Part shown: positions 30,914 to 43,732 of the stretch, piece after piece
Position numbering within the stretch: position 1 is the first letter of the stretch
Layout: every line of letters starts with the position of its first letter
Origin: Betaproteobacteria bacterium
Lineage (GTDB): Bacteria; Pseudomonadota; Gammaproteobacteria; Burkholderiales; Usitatibacteraceae
Length of the DNA stretch: 64,000 nucleotides
Direction: 5' to 3'
NCBI GenBank assembly: GCA_016708825.1
Contig: JADJEZ010000001.1
Location: forward strand, 1-64,000
The notes under the pieces: model-generated
Seen by the model: the letters and a program-made list of their open reading frames with translations, nothing else
Database searches by the model: none
What the model was told of the DNA's origin: nothing
Made by a program: the position numbers and the translations under genes

Positions 30914-32145
30914 CTAGCGGCCCTGGCGGAACGACCTTCCGGCGGGCTTGCCGCGCGGCTTGCCCGCGGGACGACGCGCCGGGCCGGCGGGCCTCGAGAA
31001 GGCGCGCACCTTGGGCTCGAGCCCCTCGATCACGCCCACCGGGATCGACTGCGAGGTGAAGCGCTCGATGGTGCGCACCTGTGCGTGCTCACGCGAGTTG
31101 ACCAGGCTGATCGCGGTGCCGTTGCGCCCCGCGCGGCCGGTGCGGCCGATGCGGTGCACGTAGTCCTCGGCCTGGCGCGGCAGGTCGTAGTTGATCACGT
31201 GCGAGATGCCGTGGACATCGATGCCGCGCGCGGCGACGTCGGTGGCCACGAGCACGCGAAGCCGGCCGCGGTGCAGCGCCTGCAGCGTGCGCGTGCGCGC
31301 GCCCTGGTTCATGTCGCCATGCAGCGCCGCCACGGCGAAGCCCTTGGAATGCAGGTCGAGGGCCAGCTCGTCGGCCGAGCGCTTGGTCGCGGTGAACACG
31401 ATCGCCTGGTTCATCTCGACGTCGCGCAGCAGGTGGTTCAGGAGCCGGTTCTTGTGGCCCATGTCGTCGGCGAAGTGCATGCGCTGCACGATGTTCTCGT
31501 GGCGCGCGTTCTGGCTGTCGATCTCGATGCGCACGGGATCCTGGAGCATCGCGCGGGCCAGGCGCGCGATGTTGCCGTCGAGGGTGGCCGAGAAGAGCAG
31601 CGTCTGGCGCTTCGCGGGCATGCGCCCGACGATCGCCTCGAGGTCGTCCTTGAAGCCCATGTCGAGCATGCGGTCGGCTTCGTCGAGCACCAGCACCTGC
31701 AGGCGCGAGAGGTCGACGCGGCCCGACTGCATCTGGTCGAGGAGCCGCCCGGGGTGGCCACGAGGATGTCGACGCCGGCCTGCAGCAGGCGGTTCTGCGC
31801 CGGGTAGGGCATGCCGCCGACCACCGACATGGTCTTGATGCGACCCATGTTGCGGCCGTAGGTTTCGGCGGCCTTGGTCACCTGCATGGCCAGCTCGCGC
31901 GTCGGCGTGAGCACCAGCACGCGCGGGCCGCGGCCGTGGGCCGGATGCGGCTCCGTGAGGAGCTGCAGCGCGGGAAGCATGAAGGCGGCGGTCTTGCCGC
32001 TGCCGGTCTGCGACGAGACCATCAGGTCGCGCCCGGCCATAGCCTCGGGGATGACGCGCGCCTGCACCGGCGTGGGATCGGTATAGCCGGCGGCTGCGAC
32101 GGCCTGGCAGAGGGGGGCCACGAGGCCCAGGGAATCGAATTTCAT
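30914..32145 (-). CDS. rhlE: DEAD-box RNA helicase, RhlE-like (frameshift near 31749)
   Basis: An ATP-dependent RNA helicase of about 410 residues. The Q motif region is YTDPTPVQARVIPEAMAGRD, motif I SSQTGSGKT, Ia PTRELAMQV, II VLDEADRMLDMGF, III FSATL, and V/VI VATDVAARGIDVHGI and HRIGRTGRAG. The C-terminal tail is basic and rich in Arg, Gly and Pro (RPAGKPRGKPAGRSFRQGR), as in RhlE. One C is missing near 31749: restoring it gives ATPGRLLDQMQSG. The start at 32145 follows GGAAAGCAG-type sequence and begins MKFDSLGLVAPLCQAVAAAG. A promoter and a long leader lie upstream, in keeping with cold-shock-type helicase genes. Confidence 0.9.
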
Positions 32146-32557
32146 GGTGACTGCTTTCCTGCACGACCCTTCCGGAGGACGCGCTGCGAACGGCGATTGC
32201 GAAAAAAGACACGCCGCCCGTCGTCGGAAACGGGGCACTCACGAGCCACGATGGAAAAAAGGGCGCGGGAAGTCGGCAGGCCAAGACACCGGCACCAACC
32301 GATTTCGCAATCCTTGGGGAGGAAACCCTTGGGGAACTGCTGCGGGAAGAGAAGGAACCCTCTTCCGGGGAGGTCAGGGACGATGAACGATTGCGATGCG
32401 TATTTCAGGATTGCTGCATCGCAGCAGGCCGCACTATACGCTAAAGCGGCTTGATTACCAAGGATTTTGTCGCCGGCTTCCCGCAGCCGGGCGGCGGCTG
32501 CACCATGCGCCCCCGGGCGGGTTCCCGCCCGGGGACCTCCAGCGGATCGCGCAACGG
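32146..32557 (-). other. Non-coding stretch holding the rhlE leader and promoter
   Basis: About 410 bases without a supportable gene. On the minus strand the promoter at 32433-32461 would yield a leader of about 280 nucleotides before the helicase ATG. Within it are repeated short elements (CCTTGGGG / CCCTTGGGG on the plus strand at about 32312-32335) and a small inverted repeat around GAAGAG/CTCTTC. Long structured leaders are known for cold-induced helicase genes; none of the motifs matches a named riboswitch that I can recognise. The segment 32462-32557 holds nothing identifiable. Confidence 0.5.
32433..32461 (-). promoter_or_regulatory. Sigma70-type promoter of rhlE
   Basis: On the minus strand TTGGTA (32456-32461) and TATAGT (32433-32438) are separated by exactly 17 bases, the best promoter match in the window. 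Transcription would begin near 32426. Confidence 0.68.
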
Positions 32558-33046
32558 CTACGGCGCGGCGACTTCCTTCGCGAGCGCGGCGTCGAACGTG
32601 ATGTCCACCTTCGGCCCGCCCGCGCCGGTCTTGTCGAAGCGCAGGGTGCCCGAGAGGCGCTTCGCGTCGTCGGCCTTCGCCGCAAGCGATGCAACCGGCT
32701 CGGTGCCGGAGTACTGGACGCGCTGGTCGTTCTGCACCAGCCAGTAGTTGAGCCGCTTGCTCCCGTCGAGGTTCACCGACAGGCCGTCGCCCAGGTCGCT
32801 GTCGGTGCACGACATCGACTTGCACGCCGCGATCTTCGCGCCGAGGTCCGTCGCCGAGAGGATCAGGCGGCGGATCGGTTGCTTGCTCACGACGTCCGGC
32901 CCCTTGATCAGGTAGGCGTACTTGACGGTCGTGGTCCGCGAGCCGTGGACGAACGTGCCCTTCGCCTCGCTTCCGGCGGCCAGGGCCGGGGTCGCGGCAA
33001 CAAGTACGGGAACGAGCACGAGGGTGGCGAGCGCGAATCGCTGCAT
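32558..33046 (-). CDS. Exported protein of unknown function
   Basis: A 162-residue protein that starts MQRFALATLVLVPVLVAATP, a clear signal peptide cleaved after ALA. The mature part has two close cysteines (ACKSMSCTDSD) and otherwise reads as a small beta-rich domain (TTVKYAYLIKGPDVVSKQPI, RLILSATDLGAKIAA, LSGTLRFDKTGAGGPKVDIT). I do not recognise a family. The start at 33046 was chosen because the signal peptide begins there; a longer reading has no such feature. It lies between rhlE and hemF on the same strand, apparently a separate unit. Confidence 0.72.
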   Translation of the reverse strand: MQRFALATLVLVPVLVAATPALAAGSEAKGTFVHGSRTTTVKYAYLIKGPDVVSKQPIRRLILSATDLGAKIAACKSMSCTDSDLGDGLSVNLDGSKRLNYWLVQNDQRVQYSGTEPVASLAAKADDAKRLSGTLRFDKTGAGGPKVDITFDAALAKEVAAP

Positions 33047-33133
33047 GGGGAATTCTCCGGGCAAGAGGGATCGAGGGGCCCCATTATGTCCGAGCCGGGC
33101 CGGGCGCATCGCCCGACCCCGCCTACGGTCGCG

Positions 33134-34038
33134 TCAGGCCCAGTCCTTCGGCACCAGGAAGTCCGTGTAGAGCCTCGCCTCCGGCGTTCCGCCGCGGGTT
33201 TCCAGTCGTATCGCCACTTCACCACCGGCGGCAGCGACATGAGGATCGACTCCGTGCTGCCGCCCGACTGCAGGCCGAAGTGCGTGCCGCGGTCCCACAC
33301 GAGGTTGAATTCCACGTAGCGGCCGCGCCGGTAGGCCTGGAAGTCGCGCTCGCGCTCGCCGTAGGGCATGTCGCGGCGCCGTTCGACGATCGGGACGTAC
33401 GCGGGGAGGAAGGCATCGCCCACGGCGCGCTGGATGGCGAAGCTCTTTTCGAAGCCGGGGGCGTTGAAGTCGTCGAAGAACGTGCCGCCGATGCCGCGCG
33501 GCTCCTTGCGGTGCCGGTTGTAGAAATACTCGTCGCACCATTGCTTGTAGCGCGGATGCAGCGCCGGGTCGATGGCGTCGAGCGCGTCGCGGTTCGTGCG
33601 GTGGAAGTGGGCGCAGTCCTCCTCGAACCCGTAGTAAGGAGTGAGGTCCATGCCGCCGCCGAACCACCACACGGCCTTCGACGCGTCGCCATCGGGAGAC
33701 TTCGCCGCGAAGAAGCGCACGTTCATGTGCACCGTGGGCACGTAGGGATTGCGTGGATGGAAGACGAGCGAGACGCCCATCGCCTCCCACGGCCGGCCGG
33801 CGAGATCGGGGCGGTGCTCCGTGGCCGAGGGCGGCAACTTCGTGCCGACCACGTGCGAGAAACCGACGCCGCCCCGCTCCAGGAGATTGCCTTCCTCGAC
33901 GAGGCGCGAGACGCCGCCGCCGCCCTCGGGGCGCTCCCAGGCGTCCCTCAGGAAGGGCTTGCCGTCGAGTTCCGTGAACTTCCCGACGATGCGCTCCTGG
34001 AGCCCCGTGAGGTATTCCCTGACTGCCGCGATGTCCAT
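33134..34038 (-). CDS. hemF: Oxygen-dependent coproporphyrinogen III oxidase (frameshift near 33199)
   Basis: Oxidatively decarboxylates coproporphyrinogen III to protoporphyrinogen IX, a late step of heme synthesis; cytosolic, about 301 residues. Family segments include GNLLERGGVGFSHV, PTVHMNVRFFAA, WWFGGGMDLTPYYGFEEDC, GGTFFDDFN and RRGRYVEFNLVWDRGTHFGL. Near 33199 one G is missing: restoring it changes the ending to the normal GTPEARLYTDFLVPKDWA. The gene is the last of the dusB-fis-purH-purD-hemF run and begins five bases after purD ends. Heme supply would be needed for the multiheme enzyme at 49760, but linkage is only inferred. Confidence 0.94.
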
Positions 34039-34043
34039 GAGGG

Positions 34044-35315
34044 CTACTTCCTGTGGATCGCCCGGTGCCCGATGTCGCGGCGGAACTGCCTGCCCGCGAA
34101 CTCGATGCCCGCCACGACTTCGTAGGCGCGATCCGCCGCGAGACCCACCTTTTCGCCGAGCGCCGTGACGCACAGCACGCGCCCGCCCGCGGTGACGATC
34201 TTCCCGCCCTCTTCCGCCGTGCCGGCGTGGAACACGTGGCAATCGTCCGCCGGCGGCGGCAGGCCCGTGATCTCGTCGCCTTTCCTCGGCGCATCCGGAT
34301 AGCCCGCCGCGGCCATCACCACGCCCAGGCAAGCGCGGCGGTCCCACTCGGCCTCGGCCTCATCGAGCGTCCCGGCGACGCCGTGCTCGAGCAGATCGAG
34401 CAGGTCGCTCTTCAGCCGCATCAGGATGGGCTGCGTTTCCGGGTCGCCGAGGCGGCAGTTGAACTCCACCACGCGCGGCGCACCGCGGGCGTCGATCATG
34501 AGGCCGGCGTAGAGGAAGCCCGTGTACGGCACGCCCTCCTGTTCCATGCCCTTCAACGCGGGCAGGATCACTTCCCGCATCGCGCGGGCGTGCACCTCGG
34601 GCGTGACCACGGGCGCGGGCGAGTACGCGCCCATGCCGCCGGTGTTCGGGCCGCGGTCGCCGTCGAAGATGCGCTTGTGGTCCTGGGTCGAGGCGAAGGC
34701 GAGCGCGTTCTTCCCGTCGGCCATCACGATGAAGCTCGCCTCCTCGCCGGCCATGAACTCCTCGATCACCACGCGATGGCCCGCCTCGCCCATGCCGCCG
34801 CCGGCCAGCATCAGGTCCACCGCGCCATGGGCCTCCTCCGGCGTCATGGCCACCACCACGCCCTTGCCCGCGGCGAGCCCGTCGGCCTTGACGACGATCG
34901 GCGCTCCTTTCGCATCGATGTGCGCATGGGCGGCGGCGGCATCGGTGAAGGTGGCGTAGTGCGAGGTGGGAATGCCGTGGCGCTCCATGAAGCGCTTGGC
35001 GAAGTCCTTGGACGATTCGAGCTGTGCCGCGGCCTTCGTCGGCCCGAAGATGGCGAGCCCCTCGGCCCGGAAGGCGTCCACCACCCCGGCGGCGAGCGGG
35101 GCCTCCGGCCCCACCACGGTAAGCGCGACCTGCTCGGCCTTCGCGAGGGCCACCAGCTCCGCGGTGGTGGAGGCGCGCACGTTCTCCAGCCCCTCCTCCC
35201 GTGCCGTTCCCGCGTTTCCGGGCGCGACGAGCACCTTCGAGACGCGCGGGGATTTCGCGAGCTTCCAGGCGAGCGCGTGCTCGCGGCCGCCGGAGCCGAT
35301 GACCAGGATCTTCAT
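34044..35315 (-). CDS. purD: Phosphoribosylamine--glycine ligase
   Basis: The ATP-grasp enzyme that makes glycinamide ribonucleotide, step two of purine synthesis; cytosolic, 423 residues. The N-terminus MKILVIGSGGREHALAWKLA fixes the start at 35315. ATP-grasp elements are PIVVKADGLAAGKGVVVA, EEFMAGEEASFIVMADG and VEFNCRLGDPETQ. The conserved THGCM-equivalent region GPNTGGMGAYSPAP is present. It lies 34 bases downstream of purH and just upstream of hemF, so purine and heme genes share a transcript. Confidence 0.97.
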   Translation of the reverse strand: MKILVIGSGGREHALAWKLAKSPRVSKVLVAPGNAGTAREEGLENVRASTTAELVALAKAEQVALTVVGPEAPLAAGVVDAFRAEGLAIFGPTKAAAQLESSKDFAKRFMERHGIPTSHYATFTDAAAAHAHIDAKGAPIVVKADGLAAGKGVVVAMTPEEAHGAVDLMLAGGGMGEAGHRVVIEEFMAGEEASFIVMADGKNALAFASTQDHKRIFDGDRGPNTGGMGAYSPAPVVTPEVHARAMREVILPALKGMEQEGVPYTGFLYAGLMIDARGAPRVVEFNCRLGDPETQPILMRLKSDLLDLLEHGVAGTLDEAEAEWDRRACLGVVMAAAGYPDAPRKGDEITGLPPPADDCHVFHAGTAEEGGKIVTAGGRVLCVTALGEKVGLAADRAYEVVAGIEFAGRQFRRDIGHRAIHRK

Positions 35316-35349
35316 GTGACGTCCCGCCGCGTTCGCGCAGGCCCGGGCA

Positions 35350-36918
35350 TCAATGCCGGAAATGGCGCATGCCGGTGACGACCATGGCAAGGCCGTGCCC
35401 GTCGGCGGCGGCGATGACCTCGTCGTCGCGCATGCTGCCACCGGGCTGGATCACCGCCCGCGCGCCCGCCTTCGCGATCACGTCGAGTCCGTCCCGGAAG
35501 GGAAAGAAGGCGTCGGATGCCGCCACGCTCCCGGCGAGCGAAAGGCCGGCGTGCTTCGCCTTGATCGCGGCGATGCGGGTGGAGTCGACGCGGCTCATCT
35601 GCCCGGCGCCCACGCCGAGCGTCATGCCATCCCCGCAGAAGACGATCGCATTGGACTTCACGAACTTGGCCACCCGGAAGGCGAAGACGAGGTCGTTCAT
35701 CTCGGCCTTCGTGGGCTTGCGCTTCGTCACCACGCGAAGCTCGGAGACGTCGAACGCGTCCGGCGTCTGCACGAGGAGCCCGCCGCCCACCCGCTTCATG
35801 TCGAGGCGGTTCGATTCCCCCGCCGCGCCGATCGCGAGGAGTCGCACGTTCTGCTTCGCGGCGAAGACCTTCTTCGCGGCCGCGTCGTAGGCGGGTGCGA
35901 TCAGCACCTCGAGGAACTGCGCCGACACCGCCTCGGCCGCGGGCCCGTCCACGGGCCGGTTGAAGGCGATGATGCCGCCGAAGGCGGAGGTGGGGTCGGT
36001 GAGGAAAGCGCGGCGGTAGGCCTCCAGCGGCGAGGTCGCGATGGCCACGCCGCAGGGGTTGGCGTGCTTCACGATCACGCAGACCGGCACGTCGAACGAG
36101 CGGCAGCATTCCCAGGCCGCGTCGGCGTCGGCGATGTTGTTGTAGCTGAGTTCCTTGCCCTGCAACTGGCGGAAGCGCGCGAGCGTGCCCTTGGCCGGAT
36201 CGCGCTCGACGTAGAAGGCGGCCGACTGGTGCGGGTTCTCGCCGTAGCGCAGCGTCTGCGCGAGCCGGTACTGGAGGTTCAGGCGATCCGGGAACTCGCG
36301 CGCCTCGCCGCGCTCGCTCCTCGCCGTGAGCCAGGAGGAGATCATCCCGTCGTACTCGGCGGTGTGGCTGTAGGCCTTCGCGGCGAGCGCGTAGCGATCG
36401 GAGAGCGCGAGCCTGCCGCCGCCCGCGGCGAGCTTCTTCGCGAGCGCGGCGTAATCGGCGGGGTCCGTGACGATCGCCACGAAGGCGTGGTTCTTCGCCG
36501 CGGCGCGCACCATCGCCGGGCCGCCGATGTCGATGTTCTCGATGGCGTCCTCCATCGTGCACCCGGGCTTCGCCACGGTCTCGGCGAAGGGATAGAGGTT
36601 CACGACGACCATGTCGATGGGCGGGATGCCGTGCTCGTGCATCGCGGCGACGTGCTCCGGAAGATCCCGGCGGGCGAGGATGCCGCCGTGCACCTTCGGG
36701 TGCAGCGTCTTCAGCCGGCCGTCCATCATCTCGGGGAAGCCCGTGTAGTCGCCCACCTCGATGACGGGGAGCCCGCTCGCGGCGAGGAGCTTCGCGGTGC
36801 CGCCGGTGGAGAGGATCTCGACGTCGTGCGCGACAAGGGCCTTCGCGAACTCGACGACGCCGGTCTTGTCGGAGACGCTCAGCAGCGCCCGCCGGATTCG
36901 GATCTGGTCTTCTTGCAT
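35350..36918 (-). CDS. purH: Bifunctional AICAR formyltransferase / IMP cyclohydrolase
   Basis: Catalyses the last two steps of IMP synthesis; cytosolic, 522 residues. The N-terminal cyclohydrolase domain has ALLSVSDKTGVVEFAKALVA, STGGTAKLL and GRLKTLHPKVHGGIL. The C-terminal transformylase has LRYGENPHQSAAFYV, CVIVKHANPCGVA with the catalytic Lys-His, and SAFGGIIAFN. The start at 36918 gives MQEDQIRIRRALLSVSD. It follows fis by about 30 bases, an order seen in many betaproteobacteria. Confidence 0.97.
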   Translation of the reverse strand: MQEDQIRIRRALLSVSDKTGVVEFAKALVAHDVEILSTGGTAKLLAASGLPVIEVGDYTGFPEMMDGRLKTLHPKVHGGILARRDLPEHVAAMHEHGIPPIDMVVVNLYPFAETVAKPGCTMEDAIENIDIGGPAMVRAAAKNHAFVAIVTDPADYAALAKKLAAGGGRLALSDRYALAAKAYSHTAEYDGMISSWLTARSERGEAREFPDRLNLQYRLAQTLRYGENPHQSAAFYVERDPAKGTLARFRQLQGKELSYNNIADADAAWECCRSFDVPVCVIVKHANPCGVAIATSPLEAYRRAFLTDPTSAFGGIIAFNRPVDGPAAEAVSAQFLEVLIAPAYDAAAKKVFAAKQNVRLLAIGAAGESNRLDMKRVGGGLLVQTPDAFDVSELRVVTKRKPTKAEMNDLVFAFRVAKFVKSNAIVFCGDGMTLGVGAGQMSRVDSTRIAAIKAKHAGLSLAGSVAASDAFFPFRDGLDVIAKAGARAVIQPGGSMRDDEVIAAADGHGLAMVVTGMRHFRH

Positions 36919-36949
36919 CGCCCGTCCTCGGGTGCGCAGGACGAACGGC

Positions 36950-37243
36950 TCAGTCGATGCCGTGTTCCTGCAGTTTCTTGCGGAGCGTGTTGCGGTTGAT
37001 GCCGAGCAACTCGGCGGCACGCGTCTGGTTGCCCCGCGCGTGGTTCATCACCACCTCGAGCAGCGGTCGCTCGACGCAGTTGACGACCATGTTGTAGATG
37101 CCGCAGGTCTTCTCGCCGTCGAGGTCCTTGAAGTACTGCTTCATCATCTTGCGCACGGTCGAGGACAGTTCGTTCTCGCGCTCGACGGCTTCCGCCCTGG
37201 CGGCGGCTCGGGACTGGGTTCTAGGCTGCAAGGGCCACCTCAT
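36950..37243 (-). CDS. fis: Fis-family nucleoid-associated regulator
   Basis: A 97-residue DNA-binding protein. The C-terminal helix-turn-helix reads LLEVVMNHARGNQTRAAELL followed by GINRNTLRKKLQEHGID, the classic Fis ending. The central part has VRKMMKQYFKDLDGEKTCGI and YNMVVNCVERPL. The N-terminal 25 residues are poorly conserved and the chosen ATG lies inside the end of dusB, overlapping it by 23 bases; a later start is possible. The dusB-fis pairing matches the enterobacterial operon as well as betaproteobacterial gene order. Confidence 0.92.
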   Translation of the reverse strand: MRWPLQPRTQSRAAARAEAVERENELSSTVRKMMKQYFKDLDGEKTCGIYNMVVNCVERPLLEVVMNHARGNQTRAAELLGINRNTLRKKLQEHGID

Positions 37244-38234
37244 TGTCGTATTCGAGGCGCTCGGAGCGCTCGGCGAGTCCGTCGAAGAAGAGGCGGACGG
37301 CGTCGAGCTGTTCCCCGGCGCTCTGGAGCTGGTTCATGCGGGCGCGGAAGAGGGCGGAGTTCTTCAACCCCTTCGTGTACCAGGCGATGTGCTTGCGCGC
37401 CACCTTCGCGCCGCGCTCGGCCCCGTAGAAGGCATAGAGATCGTCGAGATGGCCCAGGAGGACCTCGCGGATCTCCGTGGTCTCGGGCGGCGGCAGGTGG
37501 GCGCCGGTCGCCAGGAAATGCGCGATCTCCCGGAAGATCCACGGCCGCCCCTGGGCAGCGCGGCCGATCATCACGGCGTCCGCGCCGGTGTATTCGAGCA
37601 CGTGCTTTGCCTTCTCCGGCGAATCGATGTCGCCGTTGGCCATGACCGGGATCGACACCGCGGCCTTCACGGCGCGGATGGTGTCGTACTCCGCCTCGCC
37701 CGTGTACATGCAGGCGCGCGTGCGCCCGTGGAGCGCGATGGCGGCGATGCCGCTCTGCTCCGCGATGCGGGCGATCGAAAGCGCATTGCGGTTCTCCAGG
37801 TTCCAGCCGGTGCGGAACTTGAGCGTGACCGGCACGGCCACCGCGCGGACCACGGCCTCGACGATCCGCGCGACGAGGGGCTCGTCCTTCAGGAGCGCGG
37901 AGCCCGCGGCCACGTTGCAGATCTTCTTGGCCGGGCAGCCCATGTTGATGTCGATGATCTGGGCGCCGCTGTCGACGTTGTATTTCGCGGCCTCGGCGAG
38001 CATCGCCGGATCGGAGCCCGCGATCTGGATGACCTTGGGCTCGACCTCGCCCTCGTGGTTGCCGCGGCGGATCGTTTTCTCCGAGCCCCACAGGAGCGAA
38101 TTCGAGGCGACCATCTCCGAGACAGCCATCCCCGCGCCCATCCGCTTGCAGAGCTGGCGGAAAGGACGATCGGTCACGCCCGCCATGGGCGCGACCACGA
38201 GGTTGTTCCGGAGGGAAATGGTCCCGATCTTCAC
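37221..38234 (-). CDS. dusB: tRNA dihydrouridine synthase B
   Basis: An FMN enzyme of 337 residues that reduces uridine to dihydrouridine in tRNA. It has the N-terminal NNLVVAPMAGVTDRPFRQLC, the catalytic-cysteine region INMGCPAKKICNVAAGSALL, and FMN-phosphate-binding segments IALHGRTR and VMANGDI, followed by GADAVMIGRAAQGRPW. It is the first gene of the minus-strand operon dusB-fis-purH-purD-hemF, behind a candidate promoter at 38275-38302. Confidence 0.96.
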   Translation of the reverse strand: MKIGTISLRNNLVVAPMAGVTDRPFRQLCKRMGAGMAVSEMVASNSLLWGSEKTIRRGNHEGEVEPKVIQIAGSDPAMLAEAAKYNVDSGAQIIDINMGCPAKKICNVAAGSALLKDEPLVARIVEAVVRAVAVPVTLKFRTGWNLENRNALSIARIAEQSGIAAIALHGRTRACMYTGEAEYDTIRAVKAAVSIPVMANGDIDSPEKAKHVLEYTGADAVMIGRAAQGRPWIFREIAHFLATGAHLPPPETTEIREVLLGHLDDLYAFYGAERGAKVARKHIAWYTKGLKNSALFRARMNQLQSAGEQLDAVRLFFDGLAERSERLEYDNEVALAA

Positions 38235-38274
38235 GGCGTTTGTAGTCGGTTTGTGAGCCGCGGAAAAGGCGCCT

Positions 38275-38302
38275 ATTTTATACGCGACGCGATGCGCGAC
38301 AA
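38275..38302 (-). promoter_or_regulatory. Candidate promoter of the dusB-fis-pur-hemF operon
   Basis: On the minus strand TTGTCG (38297-38302) and TAAAAT (38275-38280) are 16 bases apart, in a short AT-richer patch about 40 bases before dusB. A TATAAA overlaps the -10 two bases upstream. The rest of 38235-38447 shows only GC-rich short repeats of GCGACGCG type. Confidence 0.5.
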
Positions 38303-38447
38303 AGCGATATTTCGCACAAGTCGCGTCGCTGCGCGGCTACAACGGCAATCGTCGCGCCATTCGCGCGACCGCAGCCGCTCAACAAGAAATGTGCCACGCG
38401 CCCGCGGGCGTTCCTTGCGCTGGATCAGCCGGGCGCGGGATGCCCGT

Positions 38448-42055
<3,608 letters not shown>

Positions 42056-42102
42056 GGGGGGGGATTGCGTCGAGGCGCCAATGTGGCCCCGCGGCCAGGC
42101 GG

Positions 42103-42118
42103 TGTCAATGAATTGACA
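42103..42118. promoter_or_regulatory. Palindromic operator candidate TGTCAAT-GA-ATTGACA
   Basis: A perfect inverted repeat of seven-base arms around GA, in the 122-base gap between divergent oxoprolinase and TRAP genes. The right arm supplies a consensus -35 (TTGACA, 42113-42118) for the plus strand, but the hexamer 17 bases later (CTACCG) is a poor -10. A dimeric regulator bound here could control both directions. Confidence 0.55.
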
Positions 42119-42177
42119 AGGGCCGCACCCGGTCGCTACCGTGGAGAGGCCACGACCCCCCTTCCCGGAGAACCCCT

Positions 42178-43146
42178 ATGCGACCCATCCACGCCCTGTC
42201 GGGCGCCCTTGCGCTGGCCGTCTCGCTCGGCGCCGCGGCGCAGACCAAGTGGGACATGCCCACGCCCTACCCCGCGACCAACTTCCACACCGAGAACATC
42301 GTCCAGTTCGCGGCCGACGTGGAGAAGGCGAGCGGCGGGAAGCTGAAGATCACCGTGCATCCCGGCGCCTCGCTCTTCAAGGCGCCCGAGATCAAGCGCG
42401 CCGTCCAGGGCGGGCAGGCCCAGGCGGGCGAAATCCTCATCTCCGGCTATTCCAACGAGGACCCGGTGTTCGGCGTCGATTCCGTGCCGTTCCTCGCCAC
42501 GAGCTTCGTCGCGGCCGCCAAGCTCTGGAAAGCCTCCCGCACGGCGATCGAGGACCGCTTCGCCAAGCAGGGCATGGTCGTGCTCTACGCGGTCCCGTGG
42601 CCGCCGCAGGGCATCTATTCCACCAAGCCGCTGGACTCCATCGCCGACATGAAGGGCCTGAAGATGCGCGCCTACAACCCGGCGACCTCGCGGATCGCGG
42701 AGCTCGCGGGCGCCCAGCCGGTCACGATCCAGGCCGCGGAGCTCGCGCAGGCCATGGCCACGGGCGCGGTGAACGCCAACATCACCTCGGGCGCCACGGG
42801 CTACGACACCAAGGCGTGGGAAGTGGTGAAGAACTACTACGACACCCAGGCCTGGCTCCCGAAGAACATCGTGTTCGTCAACCGCAAGGCCTTCGAGGCC
42901 CTCGACAAGGCCACGCGCGACGCGGTCACCCGGGCGGCCCTGGACGCCGAGGCGCGGGGCTGGAAGACCTCGGAAGCCAAGACCATGTTCTACCTGGGCG
43001 AGCTGAAGAAGAACGGGATGAACGTCTCGCTTCCCTCGGCGCAGCTGAAGGCCGACTTCCAGAAGATCGGCGCGACCATGACCGAGGAGTGGCTGAAAAA
43101 CGCCGGCCCCGACGGCAAGGCGATCATCGACGCCTTCCGCCAGTGA
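42178..43146 (+). CDS. TRAP transporter substrate-binding protein (DctP family)
   Basis: A periplasmic binding protein of 322 residues. The signal peptide MRPIHALSGALALAVSLGAA ends before AQTKWDMPTPYPATNFH. The ligand-contact region has the conserved Arg in LKMRAYNPATSRIAELAGAQ and GAVNANITSGATGYDTKAWE. It is followed by small (DctQ) and large (DctM) membrane subunits on the same strand, a complete TRAP system. Its position opposite a 5-oxoprolinase gene suggests pyroglutamate or a related acid as ligand; TRAP proteins binding pyroglutamate are known from Bordetella. That specificity is inference. Confidence 0.9.
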   Translation: MRPIHALSGALALAVSLGAAAQTKWDMPTPYPATNFHTENIVQFAADVEKASGGKLKITVHPGASLFKAPEIKRAVQGGQAQAGEILISGYSNEDPVFGVDSVPFLATSFVAAAKLWKASRTAIEDRFAKQGMVVLYAVPWPPQGIYSTKPLDSIADMKGLKMRAYNPATSRIAELAGAQPVTIQAAELAQAMATGAVNANITSGATGYDTKAWEVVKNYYDTQAWLPKNIVFVNRKAFEALDKATRDAVTRAALDAEARGWKTSEAKTMFYLGELKKNGMNVSLPSAQLKADFQKIGATMTEEWLKNAGPDGKAIIDAFRQ

Positions 43147-43213
43147 CGCGGGCCGAGGCCCGGCGCCGCGAACCCTTCCCCCGGCCCGTTCCCGCCGGGG
43201 GCGGGACTTTCTG

Positions 43214-43726
43214 ATGCGCAAGGGCCTCGACCTGCTCTACGACGCCGCGGCCTGGGCCGCGGCGTTTTTCATGGTGGGCGTGCTCGCGATGGTGCTCGCG
43301 AGCGTCCTCGGCCGGCTCCTGGGATTCAACCTGCGCGGCTCCGACGCCTACGCGGGCTACTGCATGGCGGCGGCGGCCTTCCTCGCGCTCGCCCACACCT
43401 TGAAGCGCGGCGAGCACATCCGCGTGACCCTCTTCCTGCAGCGCTCCGGAGCGCGCGTGACCCGCGCCCTCGAGCTGTGGTCCCACGCCGCGGGCGTCTT
43501 CTTCTGCACCGTGGTGGCGTACTACAGCGTGCGCCTGGCGTGGCAGTCGCACGTATTCAACGACATCTCCCAGGGCAACGACGCGACTCCGCTGTGGGTT
43601 CCCCAGATCGCGATGGCGGCGGGCGCGATCGTCCTCGCCGTGGCGATGGTGGACGAGCTCGTGCTGCACCTGCGCGGGCGCCACCCGTCCGCCGCCGCGG
43701 GCGCCGGGACGGAGCACCGCGAGTAG
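43214..43726 (+). CDS. TRAP transporter small permease (DctQ family)
   Basis: A 170-residue inner-membrane protein with four hydrophobic helices, as expected for the small TRAP subunit. The family region GSDAYAGYCMAAAAFLALAH with the following LKRGEHIRVTLFL is clear, and SHVFNDISQGNDATPLWVPQ precedes the last helix. It starts about 68 bases after the binding-protein gene and ends seven bases before the large subunit. Confidence 0.9.
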   Translation: MRKGLDLLYDAAAWAAAFFMVGVLAMVLASVLGRLLGFNLRGSDAYAGYCMAAAAFLALAHTLKRGEHIRVTLFLQRSGARVTRALELWSHAAGVFFCTVVAYYSVRLAWQSHVFNDISQGNDATPLWVPQIAMAAGAIVLAVAMVDELVLHLRGRHPSAAAGAGTEHRE

Positions 43727-43732
43727 CGCGCC

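Noticed and set aside
38303..38447. Replication origin or DnaA-box cluster in the gap beside dusB
   Set aside because: Short GCGACGCG-type repeats are present, but I found no TTATCCACA-like boxes and no origin-associated genes.
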